This document shows, piece by piece, positions 17,390 to 26,178 of a DNA stretch of 64,000 nucleotides. Made by a program: the position numbers and the translations under genes. The notes beneath the pieces were generated by a model that was not told the origin of the DNA, ran no database searches, and saw nothing but the letters and a program-made list of their open reading frames with translations. Within the stretch, counting starts at the first letter, position 1; every line of letters begins with the position of its first letter. Source of the stretch: Comamonas flocculans (GTDB lineage Bacteria > Pseudomonadota > Gammaproteobacteria > Burkholderiales > Burkholderiaceae_C). Location of the stretch: positions 2,728,001-2,792,000 of the forward strand of contig NZ_CP042344.1 in assembly GCF_007954405.1 (NCBI RefSeq), read 5' to 3'.

Positions 17390-18067
17390 TCAGGAAACCG
17401 CGCACCATGGGGCTTGGTTGTGGGCCAGCCCCATCCACAGCGCCCAGGCGGCGCAGGCCAGCAGCGCCAGACCTGCAAGGCGCATGCCCGCGCTGCCCAT
17501 GTCCCTGCGGCCCATGCGCAGCAGCGCCCAGGGTCCGAGCCAAAGGGCCAGGCCCGAGCCCAGCGCAAACAGTGCCATGATCGCCGCGCCGCCGCCCGTG
17601 CTGCCCGCGAGCGCCGCCACCAGAACCGCCGAATACAGCAGGCCGCAGGGCAGCAGCGCCCAGGCAGCGCCCAGACCCAGCGGGGCTGCGAGGCCCATGG
17701 CGCGCGTGGCCTGGCGTACCCGCAGCCACAGCCGCCGTGCGCCGGTGTCCAGCCATACCGGCTGGCGGCCGAGCACGAGCAGTGCCAGCCCGAGCACGGC
17801 CGCGGCCACGTGGATGAGGCTCCAGACCGGCCGCAGCGCGGCGGAATGCAGCGTCAGCCAGCCCAGCCCCTGCATGGAGGCCGCGGCCAGTGCGCCCAGC
17901 GCGGCGTAGCCCAGCAGCCGGCCGAGCTGGAACACCGCAATCGAGCGCTGCACCTGTGGTGCACCCGCCTGGCCTATGCCGGCGCAGGCCGCGCCGCACA
18001 TGGCGATGCAATGCGGGCTGCCGACCAGGCCCATGAACAGCCCGGTGAGCGCGAGAGAAGTCTGCAT
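17390..18067 (-). CDS. Sulfite exporter TauE/SafE-like membrane protein of the cbb3 cluster
   Basis: 225 residues starting MQTSLALTGLFMGLVGSPHC. The N-terminal GSPHCIAMCGAAC motif with paired Cys is typical of the COG2836-type proteins encoded beside cbb3 oxidase assembly genes. About six hydrophobic segments are visible, so it is an inner-membrane protein. It is divergent from ccoI, a Cu-exporting P-type ATPase. Homologues in this position are thought to help copper or redox handling for heme-copper oxidase assembly, but the annotation name 'sulfite exporter' reflects fold only. The island inserted just 3' of this gene; the TGA at 17390-17392 is intact as read. Confidence 0.8.
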   Translation of the reverse strand: MQTSLALTGLFMGLVGSPHCIAMCGAACAGIGQAGAPQVQRSIAVFQLGRLLGYAALGALAAASMQGLGWLTLHSAALRPVWSLIHVAAAVLGLALLVLGRQPVWLDTGARRLWLRVRQATRAMGLAAPLGLGAAWALLPCGLLYSAVLVAALAGSTGGGAAIMALFALGSGLALWLGPWALLRMGRRDMGSAGMRLAGLALLACAAWALWMGLAHNQAPWCAVS

Positions 18068-18248
18068 CGGGCGATTCTAGAAGGCGGCCCGCGCGCTGAG
18101 CGGCGCCCCGGCCTTGATCTGGCGCAAGAGGCGGCCAGACACCGGCTGCCGTGGTAATCGGCCGCGGTTAGACTGCTGCGCGTTTTTCTGTCGGTGCCTG
18201 GCGCCCGCGCAGCCCCCACACCCCAGAGCCTCTTCCAGGACTGCCGCG

Positions 18249-20573
18249 ATGCAGAGAGCAGATGCCTTGAATCCCACCATCTGGCCCATGCCTGGGCAGC
18301 ACCCGGCGAGTGGCGCCGCGCCCGAGCTCAGCGTGCTCGACGAGCGCGATGAATGGCAGGTCTTCAGCACGCCGAACGCGGCAGTGCCGGGGCAGTGGGA
18401 GTCGATCGTGGCCTTCGAAGGCATGCACTGCGCGGCCTGCGCAGTCACGCTCGAGCAACTGCTCGGCGCGGTGCCCGGCGTGCTGCGCGTCGAGGTGAGC
18501 GCGGCCGGCCAGCGCGGGCGCGTGCTCTGGGACGAGCAGGCCACGCGCCCTTCGCGCTGGATGCAGGCGCTGGCGGGCAGCGGCTACCGGGCGCTGCCGG
18601 TCCATGACCTCGAGTCTGGGCGGCGCCGCCAGGCCGAAAGCCGACGCATGCTCTGGCGCCTGGGCGTGGCCGGCGTCTCGATGATGCAGGTGATGATGTA
18701 TGCGTGGCCCGCGTACATCGCGCCCGGCGCCATCACGCCCGACATCGGGCAGCTGCTGCGCTGGGCGCAATGGGTGCTGTCGCTGCCGGTGATGCTGTTT
18801 TCCTGCCGGCCGTTTTTCAGTTCGGCCTGGCGTGACCTGCGCGCGCGGCGCATCGGCATGGATGTGCCGGTGGCCCTGGGCGTGCTGATCACCTTCGTGG
18901 TCAGCAGTCTGGGCACCTTTGAACCGGAGGGCGCCTTTGGCCATCAGGTCTACTTCGATTCGCTGACGATGTTCGTCTTCTTCCTGCTCGCAGGTCGCTG
19001 GCTGGAGCTGCGCCTGCGCGACCGCTCCGCCGGTGCGCTCGAAGCGCTGATGCACCGCTTGCCGGAGACGGTAGAGCGCCTGCAGCCCGACGGCCAATGG
19101 CAGCGCGTGGCCGCACGGCGCGTGCGTCCGGGCGATCTGCTGCGCGTGCTGCCAGGGACGGCGTTTCCGGCCGATGGCGAGATCGTGCAGGGCGACACGC
19201 GCGTCGATGAAGCCCTGCTGACCGGGGAGTCGCGCGCGCTCGCCCGCGGTCCTGGCGAGGCGGTGATTGCCGGCAGCCACAACCTGAGCGCGGCCGTGCA
19301 GGTGCGCGCCACGGCCGTTGGTGCGCAGACGCGCTACGCGCAGATCGTCGGCCTGATGGAACAGGCCGCGAGCGACAAGCCCGATCTCGCGCGCCTGGCC
19401 GACCGCATTGCACGGCCGTTTCTGCTGGCGGTGCTCTTGATCGCCGCGCTTGCCGGCGCGTGGTGGTGGCCGGTGGATCCGGCGCGTGCGCTGATGGTGG
19501 TCGTGGCGGTGCTGGTCGTGACCTGCCCCTGCGCGCTGTCGCTGGCAACGCCTGCGGCCATGTTGGCGAGTGCCGCTGCGCTGGCGCGGCGCGGGGTGCT
19601 GGTGCGCCGGCTGCAGGCCATCGAAGCGCTGGCGCAGGTCGATACCGTGGTGTTCGACAAGACCGGCACGTTGACGAGCGAGGCCTTTGCGCTGGCCCGG
19701 GTCGACACGCGCGTCGGCCTTGGGCAGGCGCAAGCCCTGGCGCTGGCGGCGCAGCTGGCGCGCTGCAGCCTGCATCCGGTCTCGCGCGCGCTGGTCGCGG
19801 CGGCCGGTGTCGAGGGCGGGGCCGCGGCGGCCCGGGAGGTGCGCGAAGTGGCCGGGCAGGGCCTGAGCGGCCTGGTCACCGATGGCGACGGGCGGATGCT
19901 GCCCTGCCGGCTGGGTTCGGCCTCGTTTTGCGCGCTGGAGTCCGACGCCGCAGGCCCGCCACAGGGACCCGTATGCCATCTTGCCGACGAGAACGGCTGG
20001 CTTGCGAGCTTTCGCTTCGAAGAGGCGCTGCGTCCCGACGCCCGGGCCGTGGTGGGCGCCTTGCATGCGCAGAATCTTGAGATTCGTCTGCTCTCGGGCG
20101 ACCGCGAGGCGTCGGTACAGCGCATGGCCGCGGCCGCCGGCATTGGGCTGGCCGCGGGCGACTGCACGCCGGATGGCAAGCTGCGCGCGCTGCAGCGCCT
20201 GCAGCAGCAGGGGCGGCGCAGCGCCATGGTGGGGGACGGCCTGAACGACGGGCCGGTGCTGGCCGCTGCCCATGTGTCTTTTGCCTTCGGGCGTGCGGTG
20301 CCGCTGGCGCAGGCGCGCTCGGACTTCGTGGTGCTCGACGCGCGCCTCATGTCCATCGCCTGGGCCCGCGCCCAGGCGCTGCGCACCCTGCGCGTGGTGC
20401 GCCAGAACCTGGCTTGGGCGCTGCTGTACAACCTGGCGGCGCTGCCGCTGGCGGTGCTGGGCTACATGCCGGCCTGGGCAGCGGGGCTGGGCATGGCGGC
20501 CAGTTCGCTGCTGGTGGTGGCCAACGCCTTGCGGCTCAACCGCGAGCCTGTCGCTGTCGTGGAGCAGCCCTGA
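18249..20573 (+). CDS. ccoI: CcoI/FixI-type copper-translocating P1B ATPase
   Basis: 774 residues from the ATG at 18249; longer in-frame extensions upstream are low complexity. Domains in order: an N-terminal heavy-metal-associated domain with C61-x2-C64 (GMHCAAC), transmembrane helices, actuator motif LLTGES, intramembrane CPC at 426-428 (TCPCALSLATP), phosphorylation site D470 in DKTGTLTS, and the hinge GDGLNDGP near 663. The CPC and N-terminal CxxC mark a copper-transporting P1B ATPase. Placement directly before ccoS and ccoNOQP identifies it as the enzyme that exports copper for the CuB centre of cbb3 oxidase. It overlaps ccoS by one base. Confidence 0.93.
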   Translation: MQRADALNPTIWPMPGQHPASGAAPELSVLDERDEWQVFSTPNAAVPGQWESIVAFEGMHCAACAVTLEQLLGAVPGVLRVEVSAAGQRGRVLWDEQATRPSRWMQALAGSGYRALPVHDLESGRRRQAESRRMLWRLGVAGVSMMQVMMYAWPAYIAPGAITPDIGQLLRWAQWVLSLPVMLFSCRPFFSSAWRDLRARRIGMDVPVALGVLITFVVSSLGTFEPEGAFGHQVYFDSLTMFVFFLLAGRWLELRLRDRSAGALEALMHRLPETVERLQPDGQWQRVAARRVRPGDLLRVLPGTAFPADGEIVQGDTRVDEALLTGESRALARGPGEAVIAGSHNLSAAVQVRATAVGAQTRYAQIVGLMEQAASDKPDLARLADRIARPFLLAVLLIAALAGAWWWPVDPARALMVVVAVLVVTCPCALSLATPAAMLASAAALARRGVLVRRLQAIEALAQVDTVVFDKTGTLTSEAFALARVDTRVGLGQAQALALAAQLARCSLHPVSRALVAAAGVEGGAAAAREVREVAGQGLSGLVTDGDGRMLPCRLGSASFCALESDAAGPPQGPVCHLADENGWLASFRFEEALRPDARAVVGALHAQNLEIRLLSGDREASVQRMAAAAGIGLAAGDCTPDGKLRALQRLQQQGRRSAMVGDGLNDGPVLAAAHVSFAFGRAVPLAQARSDFVVLDARLMSIAWARAQALRTLRVVRQNLAWALLYNLAALPLAVLGYMPAWAAGLGMAASSLLVVANALRLNREPVAVVEQP

Positions 20574-20710
20574 TGGACATCCTTTACTTGCTGGTGCCCC
20601 TGTCCGTGGTGCTGGCGCTGCTGGTCATCGCGGCCCTGGGCTGGGCGATCTTTCGCGGTCAGTTTGACGACCTGGAGCGCGAAGGCGCACGGATTCTTGA
20701 GAATGATTGA
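20573..20710 (+). CDS. ccoS: CcoS, cbb3 oxidase assembly protein
   Basis: 45 residues: MDILYLLVPLSVVLALLVIA then GWAIFRGQFDDLEREGARIL. It has a single N-terminal membrane helix followed by the conserved FxxGQFDDLExxAxRIL tail that defines CcoS. The start codon overlaps the ccoI stop (TGATG), so it is translationally coupled. CcoS is needed for cofactor insertion (heme b and CuB) into CcoN. The stop codon lies inside the FNR-type operator of the downstream ccoN promoter. Confidence 0.93.
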   Translation: MDILYLLVPLSVVLALLVIAALGWAIFRGQFDDLEREGARILEND

Positions 20711-20754
20711 TCCAAGTCAAATTGACCATGATTGCCCTATGGATAATCGCCAGG
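20707..20754 (+). promoter_or_regulatory. FNR/Anr-type promoter of ccoNOQP
   Basis: TTGAT-CCAA-GTCAA at 20707-20720 matches the FNR consensus TTGAT-N4-ATCAA at 9 of 10 bases. A -10 hexamer GATAAT lies at 20742-20747, putting the expected start near 20754 and the operator centre at about -41, the class II activator position. Oxygen-limited activation of the oxidase operon follows from this. The 5' half of the site overlaps the ccoS stop codon. Confidence 0.8.
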
Positions 20755-20834
20755 CATTAGCGAAAACCCTTAGACCAGGCTGAACGAAAAAGGCGCCCAC
20801 GGCCCTTGTCCTGGTTTCACACGGAGAGCGTTCG

Positions 20835-22262
20835 ATGGTGAATTACAACGACAAGGTGGTGCGGCAATTCGCCATCATGACGGTCGTCTGGGGCGTGGTG
20901 GGAATGCTGGTCGGCGTGGTTGCCGCCGCGCAGCTTGCCTGGCCCGAGCTCAATTTCGGCATTCCCTGGTTCAGCTACGGCCGCCTGCGCCCCTTGCACA
21001 CCAATGGCGTGATCTTTGCCTTCGGCGGCACCGGGCTGATCGCCACCTCGCTGTACGTGGTGCAGCGCACCTCACAGGCGCGCCTGTTCGGTGGCGAGGG
21101 CCTGGCCAACTTCATCTTCTGGGGCTGGCAGCTGGCCATGGTGAGTGCGGTGATCACGCTGCCCATGGGTTTGACGACCTCCAAGGAGTACGCCGAGCTC
21201 GAATGGCCCATCGACATCCTGATCACCGTGGTCTGGGTGGCCTATGCGCTGGCCTTCTTCGGCACCATAGGTCGGCGCGCAATGAGCCACATCTACGTGG
21301 CCAACTGGTTCTATGGCGCCTTCATCATCGCGATCGCGCTGCTGCACGTCGGCAACAGCGCGGCGCTGCCGGTGGGCTGGTTCAAGTCCTATTCGGCCTA
21401 CGCCGGCGTGCAGGACGCGATGGTGCAGTGGTGGTATGGGCACAACGCGGTGGGTTTTCTGCTCACCGCCGGCTTCCTCGGGATGATGTATTACTTCATT
21501 CCCAAGGCCGCCGGGCGCCCGATCTACAGCTATCGCCTGTCGATCGTGCATTTCTGGGCGCTGATCTTCACCTACATGTGGGCCGGGCCGCACCACCTGC
21601 ACTACACCGCGCTGCCCGACTGGGTGCAGTCCGTGGGCATGGTGTTTTCCATCATCCTGCTGGCCCCGAGCTGGGGCGGAATGATCAACGGCATCATGAC
21701 GCTCTCGGGCGCCTGGCACAAGCTGCGCGACGACCCGATCATCCGCTTCCTGGTGGTGTCGCTGTCCTTCTACGGCATGGCGACCTTCGAAGGCTCGCTG
21801 CTGTCGATCAAGACCATGAACGCGCTGTCCCACTACACCGACTGGACCGTGGGCCACGTGCATGCCGGGGCGCTGGGCTGGGTGGGCTTCATCACCATGG
21901 GGTCGCTGTACTGGATGATTCCGCGTCTGTACGGGCGCACCAGCATGTATTCCACGCGTGCCATCGAGCTGCATTTCTGGATGGCGACGCTGGGCATCGT
22001 GCTCTACATCGCCGCGATGTGGATCGCCGGCGTGATGCAGGGCCTGATGTGGCGCGCGATCAATGACGACGGCACGCTCACCTACGCTTTCGTAGAAGGC
22101 GTGAAGGCGACCTATCCCTTCTACGTGGTGCGCCTGCTGGGCGGCGTGCTCTACCTCGGGGGCATGGTCATCATGCTCTGGAACATGTTCAAGACCATGG
22201 GCGCGGGACGTGCGGTCGCGGTGCCCGTCGCGCCGGTCGCGCCGCTGGCGGCCGGTGCCTGA
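20835..22262 (+). CDS. ccoN: cbb3-type cytochrome c oxidase subunit I
   Basis: 475 residues, the normal length. It starts [20 protein letters not shown] and has about 12 membrane helices. Heme and CuB ligands are visible: His in [12 protein letters not shown] (low-spin heme), His in [14 protein letters not shown], the HH pair in [14 protein letters not shown], and His residues in [13 protein letters not shown]. It is the catalytic subunit holding heme b, heme b3 and CuB, reducing O2 to water with proton pumping at high oxygen affinity. It is the first gene of the FNR-driven structural operon, with a GGAGAG ribosome site before it. Confidence 0.96.
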   Translation: MVNYNDKVVRQFAIMTVVWGVVGMLVGVVAAAQLAWPELNFGIPWFSYGRLRPLHTNGVIFAFGGTGLIATSLYVVQRTSQARLFGGEGLANFIFWGWQLAMVSAVITLPMGLTTSKEYAELEWPIDILITVVWVAYALAFFGTIGRRAMSHIYVANWFYGAFIIAIALLHVGNSAALPVGWFKSYSAYAGVQDAMVQWWYGHNAVGFLLTAGFLGMMYYFIPKAAGRPIYSYRLSIVHFWALIFTYMWAGPHHLHYTALPDWVQSVGMVFSIILLAPSWGGMINGIMTLSGAWHKLRDDPIIRFLVVSLSFYGMATFEGSLLSIKTMNALSHYTDWTVGHVHAGALGWVGFITMGSLYWMIPRLYGRTSMYSTRAIELHFWMATLGIVLYIAAMWIAGVMQGLMWRAINDDGTLTYAFVEGVKATYPFYVVRLLGGVLYLGGMVIMLWNMFKTMGAGRAVAVPVAPVAPLAAGA

Positions 22263-22291
22263 GCCAGGTGGGAAACAAGGAATACGACGAT

Positions 22292-22909
22292 ATGGCTCAA
22301 GAAGAGATCCGCGGCCACGCCCGCATCGAAACCAACAACTTCCTGATGATCGTGCTGGTGCTGCTGGTGGTGGCCATCGGCGGTCTGGTGGAGATCGTTC
22401 CGCTGTTCTTCCAGAAGTCCACGACCGAGCCGGTCGATGGCCTCAAGCCCTATACCGCGGTGCAGGTCGTGGGGCGCGACATCTACGTGCGCGAAGGCTG
22501 CAACAACTGCCATTCGCAGATGATCCGCTCGCTGCTGCACGAGTCGCTGCGCTACGGGCCGGTGTCCACCGCGGGCGAGTTCGTCTACGACCACCCGCAC
22601 CTGTGGGGCAGCAAGCGCACCGGGCCGGACCTGGCGCGCGTGGGCGGCCGTTACAGCGACGACTGGCATGCGGTGCACCTGATCAATCCGCGCGCCGTGG
22701 TGCCGGAGTCCAACATGCCGGCCTACCCCTGGCTGGAAAAAACCCCCGCCGACGGCAAGAGCGTGCAGGCGCACATGCGCGGGCTGCGCACGCTGGGCGC
22801 GCCCTACAGCGACGAAGAGATCGCGCAGGCACCGGCCGAGGTCGAAGGCAAGACCGAGCTGCAGGCGCTGATTGCCTACCTGCAGGTGCTCGGCACCCAC
22901 CGCAAGTGA
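22292..22909 (+). CDS. ccoO: cbb3-type cytochrome c oxidase subunit II (monoheme cytochrome c)
   Basis: 205 residues from the ATG at 22292, chosen over an upstream GTG at 22268 because family members start close before the [15 protein letters not shown] anchor helix. One heme c motif, CNNCH, lies in [17 protein letters not shown], and the axial Met is likely in [11 protein letters not shown] single N-terminal membrane anchor leaves the heme domain in the periplasm, where it passes electrons from CcoP to CcoN. It lies 29 bp after ccoN. Confidence 0.95.
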   Translation: MAQEEIRGHARIETNNFLMIVLVLLVVAIGGLVEIVPLFFQKSTTEPVDGLKPYTAVQVVGRDIYVREGCNNCHSQMIRSLLHESLRYGPVSTAGEFVYDHPHLWGSKRTGPDLARVGGRYSDDWHAVHLINPRAVVPESNMPAYPWLEKTPADGKSVQAHMRGLRTLGAPYSDEEIAQAPAEVEGKTELQALIAYLQVLGTHRK

Positions 22910-22926
22910 ACGAAAGGGCGCAGACC

Positions 22927-23109
22927 ATGGACATCAACATCTTGCGCAGCCTCTACACCGTGCTGGCCCTGCTGGCCTTCGTGGTGATCGCGGGCTGGGC
23001 CTGGTCGGGCAGGAACCGCCAGAGTTTCGAGGAGGCGGCGCACCTGCCGCTGGGCGACGATCAGGCGCATGCCGGACAGGCGCGTGCACTCGGGGAGCAC
23101 GGGGCATGA
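22927..23109 (+). CDS. ccoQ: CcoQ, small cbb3 oxidase subunit
   Basis: 60 residues: MDINILRSLYTVLALLAFVV then IAGWAWSGRNRQSFEEAAHL. One membrane helix, the W-(S)-x-(R/K)-x-(R/K)xxFxEAAxLP tail and the position between ccoO and ccoP are diagnostic of CcoQ/FixQ, which stabilises the complex. The last four bases overlap the ccoP start (ATGA), so translation of the two is coupled. Confidence 0.93.
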   Translation: MDINILRSLYTVLALLAFVVIAGWAWSGRNRQSFEEAAHLPLGDDQAHAGQARALGEHGA

Positions 23110-24026
23110 GCGATTTCACCAGCGGTTTCTGGTCCTGGTACGTGGCCGGCATCACGCTCGCCGGCGTGCTCGCCTGCGTGGCGCTGCTGTGGTGGACCCA
23201 CCGCATGAACACCGAGGTCAAGCCGAGCGACTCCACCGGCCACGTCTGGGACGGCAATCTCACCGAGCAGAACCACCCGCTGCCGCGCTGGTGGGTGTTC
23301 ATGTTCGGCATCAGCTGTGTCTTTGCCTTGCTCTACCTGGCCTTGTATCCGGGCCTGGGCAGCTTCAGGGGCACGCTGGACTGGACACAGCAGGAGCAGC
23401 ATGCGCGCGAGCTGCAGGCCCACGAGGCGCGCATTGCACCCATCTACGCGGCCTTTGCCGACCAGAGCGTGCCCCAGCTGGCGGGCAATGCCGAGGCGCG
23501 CGCCATTGGAGACCGGCTGTTCATGAACAACTGCGCGCAGTGCCATGGCAGCGACGCGCGCGGCAGCAAGGGCTTTCCCAACCTGGCGGACGGCCACTGG
23601 AACTGGGGCGGCACGCCCGAAGCCATCCTGGAGACGATCGCCGATGGCCGCGTCGGCATGATGCCGCCCATGGGCGAGGCCGTGGGCTCTGCGCAGGAGG
23701 TGCGCGCCGTGGCCAACTACGTGCTCGGTCTCTCGGGGGCGGCCCACGACGCAGCGCTGGCTGCCGCGGGCAAGGAAAAGTTCATGCAGGTCTGCGCCGC
23801 CTGCCACGGCGAGAGCGGCACGGGCAACGCGGCGCTGGGCGCGCCCGACCTGAGCAAGGGCATCTTCGCCCACGGTCCCGACACCGAGGCCCACGTGGTG
23901 CGGATGATCAACGAGGGCAAGACCGCCGAGATGCCGGCCTGGAAGGACCGTTTCTCCCCCGAGCAACTGCGCGTGCTCGCGGCCTATGTCTGGGGGCTGG
24001 GCGGCGGCGTCGCGCCGCAGCGATGA
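23106..24026 (+). CDS. ccoP: cbb3-type cytochrome c oxidase subunit III (diheme cytochrome c)
   Basis: 306 residues with two N-terminal membrane helices and two heme c motifs, CAQCH (NNCAQCHGSDARG) and CAACH (QVCAACHGESGTG), each followed by its own cytochrome c fold with candidate Met ligands (RVGMMPPMGEA, TAEMPAWKD). It accepts electrons from soluble cytochrome c and passes them to CcoO. The start overlaps ccoQ, and the stop overlaps a 23-codon mini-ORF that leads to ccoG. Confidence 0.95.
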   Translation: MSDFTSGFWSWYVAGITLAGVLACVALLWWTHRMNTEVKPSDSTGHVWDGNLTEQNHPLPRWWVFMFGISCVFALLYLALYPGLGSFRGTLDWTQQEQHARELQAHEARIAPIYAAFADQSVPQLAGNAEARAIGDRLFMNNCAQCHGSDARGSKGFPNLADGHWNWGGTPEAILETIADGRVGMMPPMGEAVGSAQEVRAVANYVLGLSGAAHDAALAAAGKEKFMQVCAACHGESGTGNAALGAPDLSKGIFAHGPDTEAHVVRMINEGKTAEMPAWKDRFSPEQLRVLAAYVWGLGGGVAPQR

Positions 24027-24094
24027 GGGCGCCGCCCGCAGTCGTTCTGGCCGGTCTGCGCGCCGCGTACCAGGCCCGGGGGCAGACGCGATGA
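24023..24094 (+). CDS. 23-codon mini-ORF bridging ccoP and ccoG
   Basis: An ATG overlapping the ccoP stop (ATGA at 24023-24026) opens a 23-residue frame that ends in a TGA overlapping the ccoG ATG (ATGA at 24091-24094). The peptide (MRAPPAVVLAGLRAAYQARG...) resembles no family I know. The double overlap suggests a relay for translational coupling from ccoP to ccoG more than a functional protein. Confidence 0.3.
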   Translation: MRAPPAVVLAGLRAAYQARGQTR

Positions 24095-25482
24095 GCAGCG
24101 CGGCCGGCGCCAGCCTTGCGCGGGGCGGCGCGCGCAAGGTCTACCCGCGCAGCGCCAGCGGCATCTATACCCGCTGGCGCTGGTTCTTCGTCTTCGCCAC
24201 CCAGCTCTTCTACTACGGCATGCCCTGGCTGCAGTGGGGCGGGCGCCAGGCCATGCTGTTCGACATCGAGGCGCGGCGCTTCTATCTCTTCGGGCTGGTG
24301 CTTTACCCCCAGGACGTGTTCTACCTGACTGCGCTGCTGATCATCAGCGCGCTGCTGCTCTTTCTGTTCACCGCCGTCGCTGGTCGCCAGTGGTGCGGCT
24401 ACACCTGCCCGCAGACGGTCTATACCGAGATCTTCCTCTGGGTGGAAGAGCGTTTCGAAGGCAACCGCGTACAGCGCATGCGCCTGGACGCCGCGCCCCT
24501 GTCCTGGTCCAAATTCTGGCGCAAGGCGGGCAAGCACCTGGTGTGGCTGGCAATCGCGCTGTGGACGGGATTCACCTTCGTCGGCTACTTCACGCCGATC
24601 CGCGAGCTGGGCGCGAGCGTGGCTGGCCTGGCGCTGGGCCCCTGGGCGGCGTTCTGGATCCTGTTCTACGGCTTTGCCACCTGGGGCAATGCCGGCTTCA
24701 TGCGCGAGCAGGTCTGCAAGTACATGTGCCCCTATGCGCGCTTTCAAGGGGCGATGTTCGACCGCGACACGCTGGTGGTCACCTACGTGAAAAAGCGCGG
24801 TGAGCCGCGCGGCAAGCGTTCGCGCAAGGTCGATCCACGGGATCAGGGGCTGGGCGACTGCACCGACTGCACCCTGTGCGTGCAGGTCTGCCCCACGGGC
24901 ATCGACATCCGCGACGGGCTGCAGTACGAATGCATCAGCTGCGCGGCCTGCATCGACGCCTGCGACAGCGTGATGGACAGCATGGGCTACCCGCGCGGCC
25001 TGATCCGCTATTCGACCGAAGCGGCGTTGCAAAACGACTGGGGGCGTCGCGAGATCCTGCGCCGCGTGCTGCGCCCGCGCGTGCTCTTTTATGCCGCGGT
25101 GCTGACGCTCGCGGTGCTGGCGCTGGCGGCGAGCCTCTGGCTGCGCACGCCCTTCAAGGTGGACATCATCCGCGACCGCGCGACGCTGGCACGGCTGGTC
25201 AAGGGCGGGCAGATCGAGAACATCTACCGTATCCACGTCATGAACGCCACCGAGCACGAACAGCGCTTCGAGGTGCACGCCGAAGGTCTGCCAGGCCTTG
25301 CCATGGCCGAGGCGAGCCAGAGCTCGGTGACGATCGCGCCAGAGCAGTCGGCCTCCTTCCCGGTGCAGCTGCGCCTGCCGCATGGCGGCGCGGCGCCCGG
25401 CTCGCACACCATCAGCTTCGTCGTGAGTGCGCCCGGCGTGGGCAGCGTGCGCGAAAAATCGGCCTTCATGGTGCCGCGCTGA
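24091..25482 (+). CDS. ccoG: CcoG, membrane ferredoxin-type Cu(II) reductase for cbb3 assembly
   Basis: 463 residues from the ATG at 24091. It has membrane helices near the N-terminus, conserved CGYTCPQTVYTEIF and CKYMCPYARFQ cysteine motifs, and two ferredoxin-type 4Fe-4S clusters (CTDCTLCVQVCPTGIDIRDG and CISCAACIDACD). The C-terminal ~130 residues form the periplasmic Ig-like FixG domain. CcoG homologues reduce Cu(II) to Cu(I) for CuB delivery, complementing CcoI. It is coupled to ccoP through the mini-ORF and lies 4 bp before ccoH. Confidence 0.94.
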   Translation: MSSAAGASLARGGARKVYPRSASGIYTRWRWFFVFATQLFYYGMPWLQWGGRQAMLFDIEARRFYLFGLVLYPQDVFYLTALLIISALLLFLFTAVAGRQWCGYTCPQTVYTEIFLWVEERFEGNRVQRMRLDAAPLSWSKFWRKAGKHLVWLAIALWTGFTFVGYFTPIRELGASVAGLALGPWAAFWILFYGFATWGNAGFMREQVCKYMCPYARFQGAMFDRDTLVVTYVKKRGEPRGKRSRKVDPRDQGLGDCTDCTLCVQVCPTGIDIRDGLQYECISCAACIDACDSVMDSMGYPRGLIRYSTEAALQNDWGRREILRRVLRPRVLFYAAVLTLAVLALAASLWLRTPFKVDIIRDRATLARLVKGGQIENIYRIHVMNATEHEQRFEVHAEGLPGLAMAEASQSSVTIAPEQSASFPVQLRLPHGGAAPGSHTISFVVSAPGVGSVREKSAFMVPR

Positions 25483-25486
25483 AGCC

Positions 25487-25783
25487 ATGGCAGGGGACGG
25501 CATTTCGCAGACCCCCGGGGCCGCAGCGCCCTGGTGGAAATCTGGCTACGTCTGGCTGATCGTGGCCCTCACGCTGGCGGCGCTTGCGGGCGGGCTGTTC
25601 ACCGTGTATCTGGCCATGCAGGCGCCGCCCGAGCCCGTCCCTGGCACGTCCGGCGCCCGGCTCGGTGACAATGCGGCGCTGGAGCCGGCCCTGCAGGCGC
25701 GCAACCGCACCAGCATCCGCAATGGCGAGGCGATGGGCCGAAGCGCGGCGCCCCGGCCCGACGCCGGCGCACCGCAAGACTAG
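25487..25783 (+). CDS. ccoH: CcoH/FixH-like cbb3 oxidase assembly protein (short form)
   Basis: 98 residues: a soluble N-terminus with PWWKSGYVWLIVALTLAALA, one membrane helix, and a charged/Ala-rich tail. The PWxxxxVWxxxxxP/A...L start before a single helix and the position right after ccoG are typical of FixH-like proteins. It is shorter than classical CcoH (about 150-170 residues) and lacks most of the periplasmic domain. Expected role: interaction with CcoN and CcoP during assembly. The short form is common in betaproteobacteria, but the assignment leans on context. Confidence 0.7.
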   Translation: MAGDGISQTPGAAAPWWKSGYVWLIVALTLAALAGGLFTVYLAMQAPPEPVPGTSGARLGDNAALEPALQARNRTSIRNGEAMGRSAAPRPDAGAPQD

Positions 25784-25800
25784 AACAGCAGGAGGAGGCG

Positions 25801-26064
25801 ATGCGCGCGAGTCGATGGAGCCTGATAGCCTGGCCAGCCTTCGTGGTGGCAGGCATGCTGGAGATGATGGTGTTTGCCGTGCTCGACCCCGAGACGCTGA
25901 GCCTGCTGGGTCGGCAGATGCAATGGTCGCGCAGTACGGTTTATTCGATCAGTTTCCTGATTTTCTGGTTCATGTTCATGCTGTGCAGCGCCATCACGCT
26001 GCAGCTGGCGCGCCCGGCCAGTGAGGTCAACGCCGACCTGGCCCGGCCGCTGGCGCGCGACTGA
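25801..26064 (+). CDS. Small two-helix membrane protein at the end of the cco cluster
   Basis: 87 residues with a strong ribosome site (AGGAGGAGG). Two hydrophobic segments (WSLIAWPAFVVAGMLEMMVF and VYSISFLIFWFMFMLCSAIT) predict a hairpin inner-membrane protein with both ends on the same side. I do not recognise a named family. It lies 17 bp after ccoH on the same strand, so it is probably the last gene of the ccoG-ccoH unit and a candidate accessory of the oxidase. Confidence 0.7.
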   Translation: MRASRWSLIAWPAFVVAGMLEMMVFAVLDPETLSLLGRQMQWSRSTVYSISFLIFWFMFMLCSAITLQLARPASEVNADLARPLARD

Positions 26065-26178
26065 GCGCGTCGCCGCGGGCGCGCGGGGCGGATGGGCCTG
26101 CCGCCGCCAGTGGATTGGGGGCCGCCGATAGAATTGCCGTACCGCACACCGCCGTGCGCGCCTCACCAGGGTTCACGC

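Noticed and set aside
18168..20273. 701-codon minus-strand open frame
   Set aside because: Lies opposite ccoI, whose CPC, DKTGT and HMA motifs are unmistakable; the product is Arg/His/Gln-rich as is typical for antisense frames of high-GC genes.
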